A DNA stretch of 64,000 nt from Dactylorhiza incarnata (taxonomy: Eukaryota > Streptophyta > Magnoliopsida > Asparagales > Orchidaceae): NCBI GenBank assembly GCA_033032865.1, contig JAWHQI010000005.1, positions 10,130,001 through 10,194,000 of the forward strand, given 5' to 3'. Position numbers and translations under genes: made by a program. Of the stretch, positions 31,332-43,074 are shown in pieces. The notes under the pieces were generated by a model. It made no database searches. It was not told where the DNA came from and was given only the letters and a program-made list of their open reading frames with translations. The number at the start of each line of letters is the position of its first letter. Position 1 is the stretch's first letter.

Positions 31332-31417
31332 TCCTGGAAAGGGGAATTTGGGCTTCAGCCCATCACATTCCCTAGTATCGCTGAGAGCCCTTCACCGGTT
31401 AGACCTCGGGAAGTCCA
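31332..31417 (+). other. Copy of the shared ~87-bp module in the 5' LTR of F
   Basis: CCTGGAAAGG...TTTGGGCTTCAGCCCATC...CTAGTATCGCTGAGAGCC...CTCGGGAAGTCC aligns base for base with the Athila leader module over most positions. The first stem is TGGGCTTCAGCCCA here, replacing TTGGG...CCCAA in Athila. Confidence 0.6.
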
Positions 31418-32923
31418 TGATTCATCCTAAACTTCTAGTATAACATTAAGTAGACAAGAGTAGTCTAACCAAATGAACAAGAGATATGGTGAAATTCATC
31501 CTTAGTTGGAGGATTGGAGGTAGTATATCAGGATGGGTTAGTCCTGCGAGCTGGAGGCTCGGGAGGTTGGATAGTATATCAGGACGGGATAGTCCTGCGA
31601 GCTGGAGGCTCGGGTTCTGATGACTTGCTTATGCATAGGAACAAATTAGTGGCGGATCTACGGTACTAGACCGGTCGTCACTCCGATGACGGTAAGTTGA
31701 CTTAGGCGGATGTGAGGGTTTGAGGGGCCAGTAGGTTGTTTATACTGCGGTCTGGAGGACAATCCCCAAAGACGCACACCTGACCTTAAAGAGTGGTGGG
31801 TTCCAGCAAAGAGTACGCAAGACTAGGATGTGTACAGAGGCGTAAAAAGGGTCTATGCCTGGTAGTATGTATACCTGCCTAGGAAGTGGAGGCACCCGCT
31901 CCACTGCTGCCGTAGCCACAATGGTGGTACCAGAGAGTGATGCTAGCTCCAAAAATTGGAAATGAAAGGTCTGTGATCACAGAGTCGTGTAAGTGAGTTG
32001 CACTTGTATGAATCATATCACATCATGCATATCATATCATACATAACCCTTAGAACATAATTTGTAGACCCTTATCATATAAATTAGTATGGGCTCTTTT
32101 ATATGATAAGTTAAACTTCTAGAAATCTTAACTTATAAGTTTGTATGTGCATTCATATAAGTTTAGATACTTATGTAATGGTAGAATACTTCACTTGTTT
32201 ACTGTACTGGCACGCACTGCTTTACTTAATTACTTATTTTACAGTTAATTACTGCTTACCTGCTTATAATGCTAGCATAGTTTACCTTGTGATGTATATA
32301 TCTGCTAGTATAGTTTACCTTATTATGTATATACTTGCTAGTATAGATTCCCTTGTCACCTGCATTTGTTATTCCACTTTGTTGTCCTCCACTTCCTTCC
32401 TCCCGCTAGGTGCCTAGGAGTTGGGGGGGGGGGCAAAATTGGCTTAGTCTTTATGATTAACGGTCGGTTATGACTGTAGGAGCACGAGGAGATAGAGCAC
32501 CAACACGGCCAGACAGACAGGGTGGCAGGAACTGAGGAGCAGGTGCCACACATTACTTCAAGTACAAGACAGGTGCTGAATGATGAGAGTATTTAGCTTC
32601 CGCGTAGAGTTGTTGAGAGAGAGAGAGAGTTTATTTTGTTGTATTTCATTTGGTTATGTATCGGGCATAAGCCCTTACTCTCTTTTTGTGCTCATTGTTG
32701 AACTATCATGTTTCTTTTATGAAATATTGTAATGTGGAGTTGCTTATTACTATTTCTTATTATATTCCCTATTGACCTAATGGTTAAATGATCGTGTTAT
32801 CCTTCAGAATTGGCGTCTTGCGGTGGCGACTAACCAATGTACTGGTGTCATCCGTAAGGTGGCGGTTCTGGGCATAAGGCCTGGGTAACCCTCCTAGTAA
32901 GGGGGAGGGGGGGTCTTACAAAC

Positions 32924-32931
32924 TGGTATCA
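32924..32931 (+). other. PBS of F (tRNA-Met type, decayed)
   Basis: TGGTATCA, three bases after the LTR end, matches the start of the initiator tRNA-Met site TGGTATCAGAGC. The following bases do not match. Confidence 0.75.
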
Positions 32932-33120
32932 CTTGAACAAACGATCATAAGAGAAAGAATTCCATAACAGTAGGACACCCCGCTCGAGCTTTAGTTTGTG
33001 GACAAACTAAGCAGCGGAAGCTATGGTGTGCCCATGTGTAAAAATCATAAACAATAGTCCATTTAAGCATTGAGTTAGGCCAATCCAAATACAACCTTAC
33101 TTATGTGTAGTCACCGCAGT
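32932..33120 (+). other. Leader of F
   Basis: Untranslated region between the PBS and the first gag-like codons. No other feature seen. Confidence 0.5.
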
Positions 33121-34212
33121 TCGCTGATCCACAGGATGTTGTCCCTCTCCCATCGACTGCCACCCCTTTTCAGCAGACGGAGCTGGGGCAAACTCTGACG
33201 GCTATTCTGGATGCCTTCAGAGCTCAACATGCTTCGGCCTCACAGCCGAACCCCAGATCAAATTGGCTAAGTTCTTCCAAGAATCTGTCTCCTCTGATGT
33301 ACCATGGAATGGAGAATGCAGTTATGACGGTGGAGTGGCTCGACTCCATTAAGGAAATGCTGGCAGGCATCAGATGCCCGGTCAACAAAGCAATTTCTTT
33401 GGCGACATCTGCTTTGGGTTCACATGCCAAGAGATGGTGGAAGTCAGTGTTGGACTCCATATTTGCAGATCGAGAGTTGTCAGATATCTCATAGGATGAG
33501 TTTAGTGATGTTTTCTTGGAGCACTTTGTATCTGCCACGGATAGGGACGAGCAAGAAGAGAGGTTCTTGAACCTCCGTCAGGGGACCCGGTCAGTAATTG
33601 AATACCAGAGGGAGTTCTCCCACCTGGCAGATTTGCGGGGGTACATGGCTTGGATGATAGGAAGTATGCTAAGAGGTTCTATCGGGGTCTCAGGGATTCA
33701 TTGAGGCAGTCTCTACTTTTCATATCGCATGGCATGTCTACTCAGATCATCGAGATGGCCAAAAAGCTGGAGGCAAACCATGGTGCATAGCAGGGGAAAG
33801 AGACCAGCCGATGGATCGTACTTTGGATAGAGCAGCAAGGGCCCGCAGCGGGGCAAAGTGATGAGTCACAGAAGAGATGGGGGACGTCCTTGTCCCAACT
33901 TCAGACCAGAGCAGCAGCCTCCTACAGTGATGGCTCCTCCACCACTACGGATCCAGGAGTCAGGGAGGCAGCATGATCAGGGCCGCCAGCCAGTGATATG
34001 CTATGGGTGCCTCCAGCCGAGGCACATAAGAGCTAACTGCCCTCAACAGTTTCTTCCTCCTCCTCCTCCCCCACCAGCAGCCCCTCCAACACAGCAGGGC
34101 CGAGGTCGAGGTCATGGTCGGGGCCGAAGGCCTCATGGCAGAGGTCGATGACCAGAGCAGATGTACGCACTAGATCTCACAGAACCTCGGAACCTTAAGG
34201 AGGTCATTACAC
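33121..34212 (+). pseudogene. Gag of F (broken)
   Basis: Capsid phrases run across several frames: SPLMYHGMENAVMTVEWLDSIKEML, ALGSHAKRWWKSV, then DEFSDVFLEHFVSATDRDEQEERFLNLRQG and VIEYQREFSHLA. A CCHC knuckle, CYGCLQPRHIRANC, lies near 34000-34045, followed by a Pro run and a Gly/Arg-rich tail. Stops occur at 33492 (TAG) and 34149 (TGA after GRGR, probably from CGA), and there are register shifts near 33700 and 33850. Reading through 34149, the frame continues with MYALDLTEPRNLKEVIT to the donor-like site at 34213. Confidence 0.85.
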
Positions 34213-34304
34213 GTACTTTATTGTTTTTCCTTTACGATTACTTAGCATCTTTTAAAAATTGTAGTTGCACTTTAATTTATGACCCAAACAACAAAACCAC
34301 CTAG
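34213..34304 (+). other. Intron-like segment between Gag and protease in F
   Basis: The 92-bp segment starts GTACTTTATTG and ends CCACCTAG, is T-rich, and has a TTAAT branch-like site about 28 bases before the AG. It contains stops in the gag frame. Removing it joins codons for EVIT to RIVLVYKKPAYTLFDTG in phase. Element G has a comparable segment at the same codon. Confidence 0.6.
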
Positions 34305-34846
34305 GTATAGTGCTTGTCTACAAAAAACCCGCATACACTCTATTTGATACGGGTGTCTCACATTCATTCATCTCAGAGAAATTCGTAGACGACCTAGACC
34401 AAGTACAACACATTGAGGGCATCCAGAGGAAGGTGCGACTTCGGGACAAGTCAGAGATAACAACATTTGCCAAGTGCAATATGAACATGGAGATTGGAGG
34501 AAAGATATTCGAAGCGCCGACAACGCTTTTGAAGATGCCAGATTTTGACCTAATTCTGGGCATGAACTGGCTGCACTGGTATCATGCTAAGGTTGACTTC
34601 CGGGCAAAGAAAATTATGCTGAGGCATGGAGATTCTGAAGTAGTGATCGAAGGTACTAAACCCACCTCCTGTCTTTTATTATCATCTTCACTGGTTGTCA
34701 AGGCTCTTGAGCAGGGAGATGAGGTGTACCCAATCTGTTTCGAAATGGTGGAGATGGAGGTATCCTTAACAGATATTCCAGTAGTTAGGGACTTCCCCGA
34801 TGTGTTTCCAGAGAAATTACCAGACTACCCCCGTCTAGAGATATGA
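34305..34846 (+). pseudogene. Protease of F
   Basis: The frame contains LFDTGVSHSFISEKF, the retropepsin site with Asp-Thr-Gly intact (the usual next Ala is Val), and FDLILGMNWLHWYHAKVDF, a hallmark of gypsy proteases. It ends with VRDFPDVFPEKLP, the lead-in to RT. A frame change at about 34843 shifts into the RT frame. Confidence 0.85.
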
Positions 34847-36139
34847 ATTTCCGGATCCAGTTGGTGCCAGGAGAAAGGCCGTTGTCTCGGGCATTGTACA
34901 GGAAGGCACCGAAGGAGCTAGCGGAGTTCAGGGCCCATATTCAGGAGCTGGTGGACTCAGGATTTCTCAGGCCGAGTTCATCGCCATTGGGAGCACCAGT
35001 ATTATTCGTGAAGAAGAAGGATGGGTTGTTGTGACTCTGCATTGATTACCGGGAGTTAAACTGGCTAACAGTGCGGAACACATATCCGTTACCTAGGATC
35101 GACGAGTTACTTGAAAAGATGCAGGGAGCCTTCTGGTTCTCCAAGCTCGATCTAAGATCCGGATATTACAAGTTGCGGATTCGGGAGGAGGATATCCCGA
35201 ATATGGCCTTCAGTTCCCGCCTTGGTTTATATGAGTTCACGGTGATGCCCTTCGGGCTCACGAATGCTCCCTCTGCATTCATGAGCTTGATGAACCATGT
35301 ATTTGAGCCTTACCTGGATAGATTTGTCATAGTGTTCATTGACAATATTTTGATCTACTCCAAGATGAAGGAGGAGCACACCCATCACTTGGCTCAAGTC
35401 TTGGGCAAGCTGCGGCAGGACCAAATGTACGCATAGTTCTCAAAATGTCAATTCTGGCTACATGTGGTGACATTCCTAGGACACATCATCAGCGAGGTTG
35501 GGTTGGCAGTAGACCCGACCAAGGTACAAGCAGTGAGAGATTGGCCACGGCAGAAGTCGGCTTTAGATGTCCACAGCTTCCTGGAATTAGCAGGATATTA
35601 TCATAAGTTCGTGCCGGAATTCTCAAAGATTGTACTTACCCTCACGTCCTTGACGAAGAAGGATGCTGCTTTCACATGGACGGAGAAGTGCGAGGTAGCT
35701 TTCCAGGAGTTGAAGGACCGACTCACATCATCCCCTATCCTTGCCTTCCCATCTTGGAAGGAAGGATTCCAGATCTACAGCGACGCATCTTACCAGGGGA
35801 TGGGTGTCATCCTCATGCAGCATGGCCATGTGATTGCATATGCTTCGAGGTAGCTGAAGAAGCATGAGCAAAATTATCTGGTACACGATCTAGAGCTTGG
35901 AGCGGTGGCCTTCGCCTTGAAGATATGGAGGCATTATTTGTATGGGATTCATTGTAAGATCTTCTCTGACCACAAGAACCTCAAGTACATCAACACCAGA
36001 AGGATTTGAACCTACGCCAAAGGAGGTGGCTAGAGTTCTTGTGCGATTATGATTATACCATGCACTATCATCCGAGGAAGGAAAATACTGTAGTAGATGC
36101 CCTGAGCAGGAGGGCCGACACTTCTGGATCGGAGCCCTA
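34847..36139 (+). pseudogene. RT and RNase H of F (broken)
   Basis: RT phrases: [80 protein letters not shown]. The active site reads FIDNILIYS; functional enzymes have FIDDILIYS, so one catalytic Asp is replaced by Asn. RNase H phrases: [56 protein letters not shown]. Stops at 35032, 35434 and 35851 appear to come from CGA, GAG and CAG codons, and a frameshift occurs near 36005. Confidence 0.9.
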
Positions 36140-37460
36140 GATGATGGCCATGGAGCTGGTAAGGTTTCTAGAGGATATGCACATTACTTTGGTTTCTAAG
36201 GCGGAACCCGGAGTCCACAGGGTGTAATAGGCATCCCTGAGCATCACCTGTGATATACGAGACCACATCAGGGCACAACAGAGGCAGGATTCAGCTTTGG
36301 AGCCTGTATTCAGAGCCCTACAAGAGAGCAAGTCAGAGGATTATTCATTGCGCGACGATATCATTCATTTCCGGGGTCGTGTCTACACACCCGCAGGAGG
36401 TGGGATCCGGGAAGAAATAAAATACTCAGGGAGGCACACTGCACTCAGTACTTAATGCACCCCGGGATCTCCAAGATCACGGTGGACCTGCGGAGAGACA
36501 TGTAATGGCCCAGAATGAAGAAAGAGATCGTATCTTTTATCTCACATTGTGAGACTTGCTAGCTAGTGAAGGCAGAATGCAGGAGCCCAACAGAACTTCT
36601 ACAACCACTACCAGTGCCGGAGTAGAAGTTCGAGGATATAGCCATAGACTTCGTACACGGATTGCCTCGCTCCCACTCCGAGCACAATTCTATTTGGGAA
36701 ATAGTAGACAGATTGAGTAAGGTAGCGTGGTTCATACCGGTCGGGAAGGACGATTCAGTTGCAGTTCTGGTAAGGTTATTTGTGGAACAGTTCGTTAGGT
36801 ACTATGACATAGCTAGGACGATTGTCTCATAGCGCGATGGTCGCTTCACCTCTAGGGAGTGGAGAGCGGTGCAGGAATACTTGGGGTCCCAGCATACATT
36901 CAACACTACTTTCCATCTATAGACCGATGAGCAGACAGAGCGAACCATCCAGACCTTGGAGGATCTGCTACGCTTGTGCATTATGGATACGGGAAAGCCC
37001 TGGGAGAGGTTGTTACCTATGATTGATTTTTCATTCAACAACAGCCAACTGGCAAGCATTAGGATGCCACTGTATGAGGCACTATTTGGTAGGAAGTGCT
37101 GGACAGTGCTTTCCCAGGTCTAGGATGCATACCAGAAGGCACTCGGACCAGAGTTCATTAAGGGCACAGATGCTACAGTTTGGATGATCAGGGACATGAT
37201 GTTAGAGGCTCAGAGTAGGTAGGCCAAGTATTATGATGCGAGGCATCAGAAGGTGGAGTTCCAAGTGGGAGACAGAGTCTATTTGAAGATACGCCCGGTG
37301 CATGGTGTCTCGCGGGTGTGAGGACACAAGAAGCTCAACCCTCGATTTATGGGACCTTACTGGATCCTGAAGCGGATCGGTCCCTTAGCTTATAGGCTGG
37401 AGCTGCCATTTGAGTTGGCAAACTTGCATGATGTATTCCATGTCTCTTCACTACGAAGAG
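36140..37460 (+). pseudogene. Integrase of F (broken)
   Basis: Phrases in order: a decayed zinc-binding region (36400-36600), then the core with DFVHGLPRS and IWEIVDRLSKVAWFIP (first Asp), RDGRFTSREWRAVQEYLG (second Asp) and ERTIQTLEDLLRLC (Glu). The C-terminal part reads YYDARHQKVEFQVGDRVYLKIRPVHGVSRV and LANLHDVFHVSSLRRAL. At least six stops fall inside, several in CAG or CGA positions by comparison with element G. Confidence 0.88.
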
Positions 37461-37670
37461 CTCTACTTAGGTCGGAGTAGCACTTCACTTCCACCTCGAG
37501 CCCGGTAGAGTCCAATAGATCAGTCCGTCTGGAGTCAGTATGAGTCCTGCGGAAGAAGAAAGTTCCCTTAGTCAAGGATCTGTGGTCCAATCATGGACGG
37601 GAGGAACACACATGGTAGCCTATGGATCTCATGCAACAATAGTACTCGAGACTTTTCACTCCAGGTACAT
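37461..37670 (+). pseudogene. Chromodomain-like C-terminus of F
   Basis: After the integrase, VRLESV...VLRKKKVPLVKDLWSNHGREEHTW followed by a YSRLF-type end resembles the degenerate chromodomain tail of Tekay/Del chromoviruses (usually VKVLW...EEATWE). It has three in-frame stops. A role in chromatin targeting is family knowledge, not shown here. Confidence 0.6.
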
Positions 37671-37719
37671 CATAAACCCACTCAAGATTTACTAATTTAT
37701 GTTGTGTAAAGAACCCCGT

Positions 37720-37769
37720 AGACCCAAACTTAAATATCGGGGATGAAATTATTATTTTTATTTATTGGG
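37720..37769 (+). other. PPT region of F
   Basis: AAATATCGGGGATGAAATT and a final ATTGGGG precede the 3' LTR. This corresponds to the TTTCGGGACGAAATT...GGAGGGGAGGG region of element G. Confidence 0.6.
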
Positions 37770-40700
37770 GTTTGCAACATCCTATTTCCTACTAGACCCC
37801 TTAACTTCAATTAGGGTAGGACATGTGGTGTATGAGGTGGGTTTGATCTAGGTAGTGACCTTAGGTCACATTGAATTGACAGAACTCACATGCGGTCCAT
37901 TAGAGGAGGAAGATGATGAGGAGCCCTCTGATCTGCATCAAGATTAGTGCAGGAATTAATTGTATCAGGTAAGGATCGTTGGGATTGGTTGTCAAGTAAA
38001 AATCGATGGGTGGTCCCATCGATTGACGGGACATCCCGTCGATGGAATTAGTTGTATCAAGTAAAAATTGAGGGATGGTCTCTCATCGATCGACGGGACG
38101 CCCCGTCGATGGAATTAATTAGCTGTTAATTAAAACTCAATGGGTGGTCCTGTCGATCGATGAGACATCCCGCCGATGGAATTACTTATGTCAATTAAAA
38201 ATTGACTGGTGGTCCCATCGATCAACGGGACATCCCGTCGATGGAATTAATTGTAGGGTTTAGGAAAATTCTAAGGATGGTCCCGTTGATCGATGGGACA
38301 TCCCATCGATTGTAGGGACTGGCAGTCAAAGTGGGAACCGACGGGGCAATCCATCGATCGATGGGACCTCCCGTCGATCGACGAGAACCCCCCTTTTGAT
38401 TTTCTTTCGAGGAAGAAATTAAAAGCCCCAATCAAATTGAAATAGGCTAAGGCCTCAACCAAAGCCCATCCTGCAGCCCACATGCCTAATTACCAGCCAT
38501 GCCCTCTATTTCCAACATGCAAGGGCATGCAAAGGGGTAAACTGGGGTTTTCCCCAAAATCCATTAAGGACAAAGAGGATTTTGAGGATTGAAGGCCATT
38601 TGGCACTCCATTCCTCTGCCCAAGGCTATAATTGAGCTCCTTAGTAAATGCCCAGCCGAAATTGGACTGAACGGATGCCACTTGGTGGCTAGGAGGAACA
38701 AAAGAGGCATGGGTGAACCATGCCTTAATGGGAGACACACTTAGAGCCCTCTTCTTCTCCATTTGAACTCACCATTAGCTTCAGAGAGCTCTAAGTAGTC
38801 GAGCCAACCCTTGAGTTCACTGCATTTGGAGGAGAATCGAGGAGTTGAGCAAGATTGCTGGAGAGACTCACCACCATGCCGCCCGACGAATTACCCGCTC
38901 TCAAGCCAACATTCAGGTCGGTTTATCCCCCTCTCCCTCTGTGCTAGTATCTTAGATCATATACGAGAGATATCCAGCTCAATCGAGCTGGATTCAAGGG
39001 AAAAAATGAGAGAATTTCCATGGATTCGTCCATGCTCGGGATCGCCAGAGAAGCCGTCTCCGGCGGCCGTATCACCGCCTGGCGGTAGCCACCACCTCAA
39101 GGAAGGTGGTGGAGGTGGTGGCCGGCAGTGGAGAGTAGAGGGTGGCCGGGAAATGGGAGATCAAGACCTCCAGGTCGGGATAATCAGAGCCCTTGGCTCA
39201 AGGAAGAAGATGATTTTCTAGCCATTGGATCTGGGAGATCAGCTAAAGGCTGACCACATTAACATCATTTAATGATCGATCACACTTTATTTAGTGATTT
39301 ATAGCTTAACATTAGGTGTCTTAGAGGCAGAATTTTCAGAATCTCTGAATATGAAAATTGTAGAGCTTTGTCTTAACTTTAATTGGGCACTAGTTTCATG
39401 TGATTTGGTGCACCAGAGCCACCTGGGCACTAGTTTTGGTGTATGGTATACAAAGTGTGTGTGCATGTGTATTTTGTGAATATATCTGTAAATATACATT
39501 GCGTGAATGTGAAATTTGAAATATAGATGAGTCATGAGAGAACACATCACCCCTGCAAAAATTATATTTTTTGGACAACATTTCCTTATAGTTTTGTTCA
39601 TAGTGTGATTAATAAAATAAATAAAATTTATGGAGTTGTGTAACTCCAAATAACCCCAAATTTGGGTGTCATTCTTAATAGGCCATTACTAAACTCTGGT
39701 TAAAATTTGGAAGCAATTGAACCTCTGCATGTGGGGTAACATGTCTTTGCCTAGTTTGTGATATGGTGTGCATATAGACAAAAAGGATATTTTGTGTATT
39801 TGGCATATATGGCTTAGTGTTAGCCTCTGAGATTTTGGCCACACCCTCCTAATAACATAATACATTACCACAGGAAAAATTAGGATTTTTTGGATCAAAA
39901 AACCTAAGTATTTGATAAATTCGAAATATGTCACATTTATGTATTAGTGAAAGGTTTATGGCTAAAACTTTGAGGAAAATTTTGAAACTTTGAGGAATCC
40001 TTTGTAACACCAACTAGAACCTCTGAAAATTTTTGCAGAATTTTTCAGATATTATTTCTTTAGAAATTATCAAAATTATCATATATTACATTTCTGAATA
40101 ACTGAAATTTTACACAGGAAAATGATTGAGAAATCTTTGAAACTCTGGAGAATCATTTGGAATGTAATTATGAACCTCTAGGATTTTTTGTAGAATTTTT
40201 TAATGTATTGCACATTGTAAAATTTCACATATTCAGTTTGTCACACTTTTTAATTTATGAAATATCTATGAAGAAATATTTTTGGAAAATTATGAAATTC
40301 TGGATAGGATGTTTTTATGTCATTACAGTACTATAGTAATTTTATCAGAATTTTTGGATGATATAAATTAGTACTTGTTGTGTAAAGTTACATTTTCACC
40401 CCTTTTATTTTATATGTAAATTATGATTATAAATTCTCTGAAAAATTGTGGAACTTTGGAAATCATATTATTTTGTCATCTATCACCTCTGGAAATTTTA
40501 TTAGCAAGTTTGAAATTACTGACATGGTACTTCCTTTGTAATTTGGAACATGTCAAATGATTAATGAATTTTAAATATTGGTCAAATTAATTGGAAATAT
40601 ATCAAGACTCTGGACACTCCTAAATTATGCAATATAGATATATGGTATGAATTGTAGCTCATTAGATATTATATAGTTAAGATTGCATCATAGTAATCAA

Positions 40701-42785
40701 ATCTAGTTCAACCTCATTTTGGACTGCGAATAGTAAAAACTTAATGTGATGGTTTGAACAATAAGCTCACTTAGAAAATCAGTAAAATATGGATCGTAGC
40801 AATAACATATCATTTATATCAACCCATAGAATTTATGGAATTTTTGGAGAACATTCGTACTATTGTTTAGGGAATAACTTAGATTCTTGTCGCACTATGC
40901 ATAAAAGGCAGTTAATACCTTATGAGAATATAATAATTATTCATCATGGGGAAGTGTTCATGATACACCATTAGGGTATGATTAGAGTCATTTGAGAATC
41001 ACACTAGACCTACACCATTTAGAGGATGAGAGATCTTAATTGTTGAGCATCATTCATGAGATCGTTTGCTTAAGAATAGAGTGAAGGATAAGTCATAAAG
41101 CATCTAAGTTATAAAGAGTAATAAGGAGAGTGGGTCTTTAGAAAAAAAGCAGACACCAATAATAGTAAATGTACTGGAAAGGAGAATTTGGGCTTCAGCC
41201 CATCGCAGTATCTAGTATCGCTGAGAGTCCTTCACCAGGTAGACCACGGGAAGTCCAGGATTCACCCTAAACTTCTAGTATAATAATAAGTAGACAAGAG
41301 TAGTCTAACTAAATGAACAAGAGATATGGTGAACTTCATCCGTAGTTGGAGGATGGGAGGTAGTATATCAGGACAGGTTAGCCCTGCGACCTGGAGGCTC
41401 GGGAGGTTGTATAGTATATCAGGACGTGATAGACCTGCGAGCTGGAGGCTCAGGTTGTGATAACTTGCATGTGCATAGAAACAAATTAGTGGCGGGTCTT
41501 CGGTACTGGACCATTCATCACACTGATGGATGTACGTTAACTTAGGTGGGTGTGAGGTTTTGAGGGGCTAGTAGGTTGTTTATACTGCGGTCTGGAGGAC
41601 AATCCCCAAAGACACACACCTGACCTTAAAGAATAGTGGGTTCCAGCAAAGAGTACGCAAGACTCTAGAGTGCACCTAGGATGTGTACAAAGGCGTGTGA
41701 AAGGTCTAGGCCTGGTAGTGTGTATACCCGCCTAGGAAGTGGAGGCACCCGCTCCACTACTGTCGTAGCCACAACGGTGGTACCAGAGAGTGAAGCTAGC
41801 TCCAAAAATTGGGAACGAAAGGTCTGTGATCACAAAGTAATGTGGGTGAGTTGCACTTGTACGAATCATATCATAGCATGCATATCATATCATACATAAA
41901 CCTTAGAACATAATTTGCAGACCCTTATCATATAAATTAGTATGGGCTCTTTTATTTGATAAGTTAAACTTCTAGAAATCTTAACTTATAAGTTTGTATG
42001 GGCTTTCATATAAGTTAAGATACTTATGTAATGGTAGAATACTTTACTTGTTTACTGTACTTGCATGCACTGCTTTACTTACTTACTTCTTTTACCATTC
42101 ATTACTGCTTACCTGCTTATACTACTAGTATAGTTTACCTAATGATGTACATATCTGCTAGTATAGTTTACTTATTATGTATATACTTGGTAGTATAGAT
42201 TCCCTTGTCACCTGCATTTATTATTCCACTTTGTTGTCCTCTGCTTCCTTCCTCCCGCTCGGTGTCTAGGAGTCACGGGGGAGGAGAGGACAAAATTGGC
42301 TTAGTCTTTATGACTTACGGTCAGTTGTGACCGTAGGAGCCCGAGGAGTTGGAGCACCAACACGACCAGATAGACAGGCTGGCAGGAACTGAGGAGCAGG
42401 TGTTGCGCATTACTTCCACTTTGAGACAGGTGCTGAATGATGAGAGTGTTTAGCTTCCGCATAGAGTTGTTGAGAGAGAGAGGGAGTTTATTTTGTTGTA
42501 TTTCATTTGGTTATGTATCGGGCATAAACCCTTACTCTCTTTTTGTGCTCATTGCTGGACTATTTTGTTTCTTTTATGAAATATTGTGATGTGGACTTGC
42601 TTATTACTATTTCTTATTCTATTCTCTATTGGCCTAATGGTTAAATGATAGTATTAGCCAGCAGAATTGGCGTCTTGCGGTGGAGACTAACCCGTGTGTT
42701 GGTGTCATCTGTAAGGCGGCGGTTCTGGGCATAAGGCCGGGGTAACCCTCCTAGTAAGGGGTAGGGGGGGGGGGGGGGTCTTACA
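37770..42785 (+). mobile_element. 3' LTR of F
   Basis: About 5016 bp, collinear with 27864-32920. The start reads GTTTGCAACATCC against TGTTGCATCCC in the 5' LTR, so the TG end is altered. It ends in a G run and TCTTACA. The palindrome block is at 37980-38400, the shared module at 41172-41257 and a duplicated ~60-bp unit at about 41360-41457. No gene is supportable in it. Confidence 0.9.
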
Positions 42786-42790
42786 TTAGG

Positions 42791-43074
42791 ATCACTTCCC
42801 GTTGCCTTTTATCGATCAAATCTTAGAACGCCTTTCAGGTCACTCCTACTATTGTTTCCTCGATAGTTTGTTGGGATACTTCCAAATCCCTATTTCACCT
42901 GACGACCAAGAGAAAACAACATTTACTTGTCCCATTGGCACCTTCACATATCGAAGGATGTCATTTGGCCTTTGTAATGCGCTGGCTACATTCCAAAGAT
43001 GTATGATGGCGATCTTCGATGATTCAGTAGAGGAGGTGATGGAAGTTTTCATGGATGAATTCTCCATTTTCTGA
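42791..43074 (+). pseudogene. RT of Athila-like element B, C-terminal part
   Basis: This resumes exactly where 27863 stopped: HFPLPFIDQILERLSGHSYY, then FTCPIGTFTYRRMSFGLCNALATFQRCMMAIF. The active site is VFMDEFSIF instead of the family's MDDFSVF, so the second catalytic Asp has become Glu. A TGA follows at 43072. Joining both halves across element F gives continuous RT motif order with no missing block. Confidence 0.92.

Larger units (their letters stand above)
27864..32920 (+). mobile_element. 5' LTR of F
   Basis: 5057 bp, TGTTGCATCC...GGTCTTACA. No coding region is supportable. Contents in order: a palindromic tandem block (28080-28560) ending in a C run, a TATAAATAG box (28802), a GC-richer segment (28920-29350), about 2 kb of AT-rich sequence, the shared ~87-bp module (31332-31417), a duplicated ~60-bp unit (about 31520-31617), and a G-rich end. 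LTRs of this length are unusual outside Ogre/Tat and a few chromovirus groups. Confidence 0.9.
27864..42785 (+). mobile_element. Complete gypsy element F (chromovirus-like) with 5-kb LTRs
   Basis: The 14.9-kb element is inserted in the RT of element B. The structure is LTR 27864-32920, PBS, gag, protease, RT-RNase H, integrase, a chromodomain-like tail, PPT and LTR 37770-42785. TSDs are TAAGG (27859-27863) and TTAGG (42786-42790), one mismatch. The domain order (INT after RNase H) is Ty3/gypsy. Gag-pol phrases and a tail like VPLVKDLW...EEHTW resemble the Tekay/Del chromovirus group. The LTRs are clearly more diverged from each other than those of D or G, and pol has many stops, so this is an older, dead copy. 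Confidence 0.92.

Noticed and set aside
38811..39221. 136-codon frame in the 3' LTR of F
   Set aside because: The same region of the 5' LTR (28980-29390) has a broken frame with different reading; a GC-rich LTR segment, not a gene.
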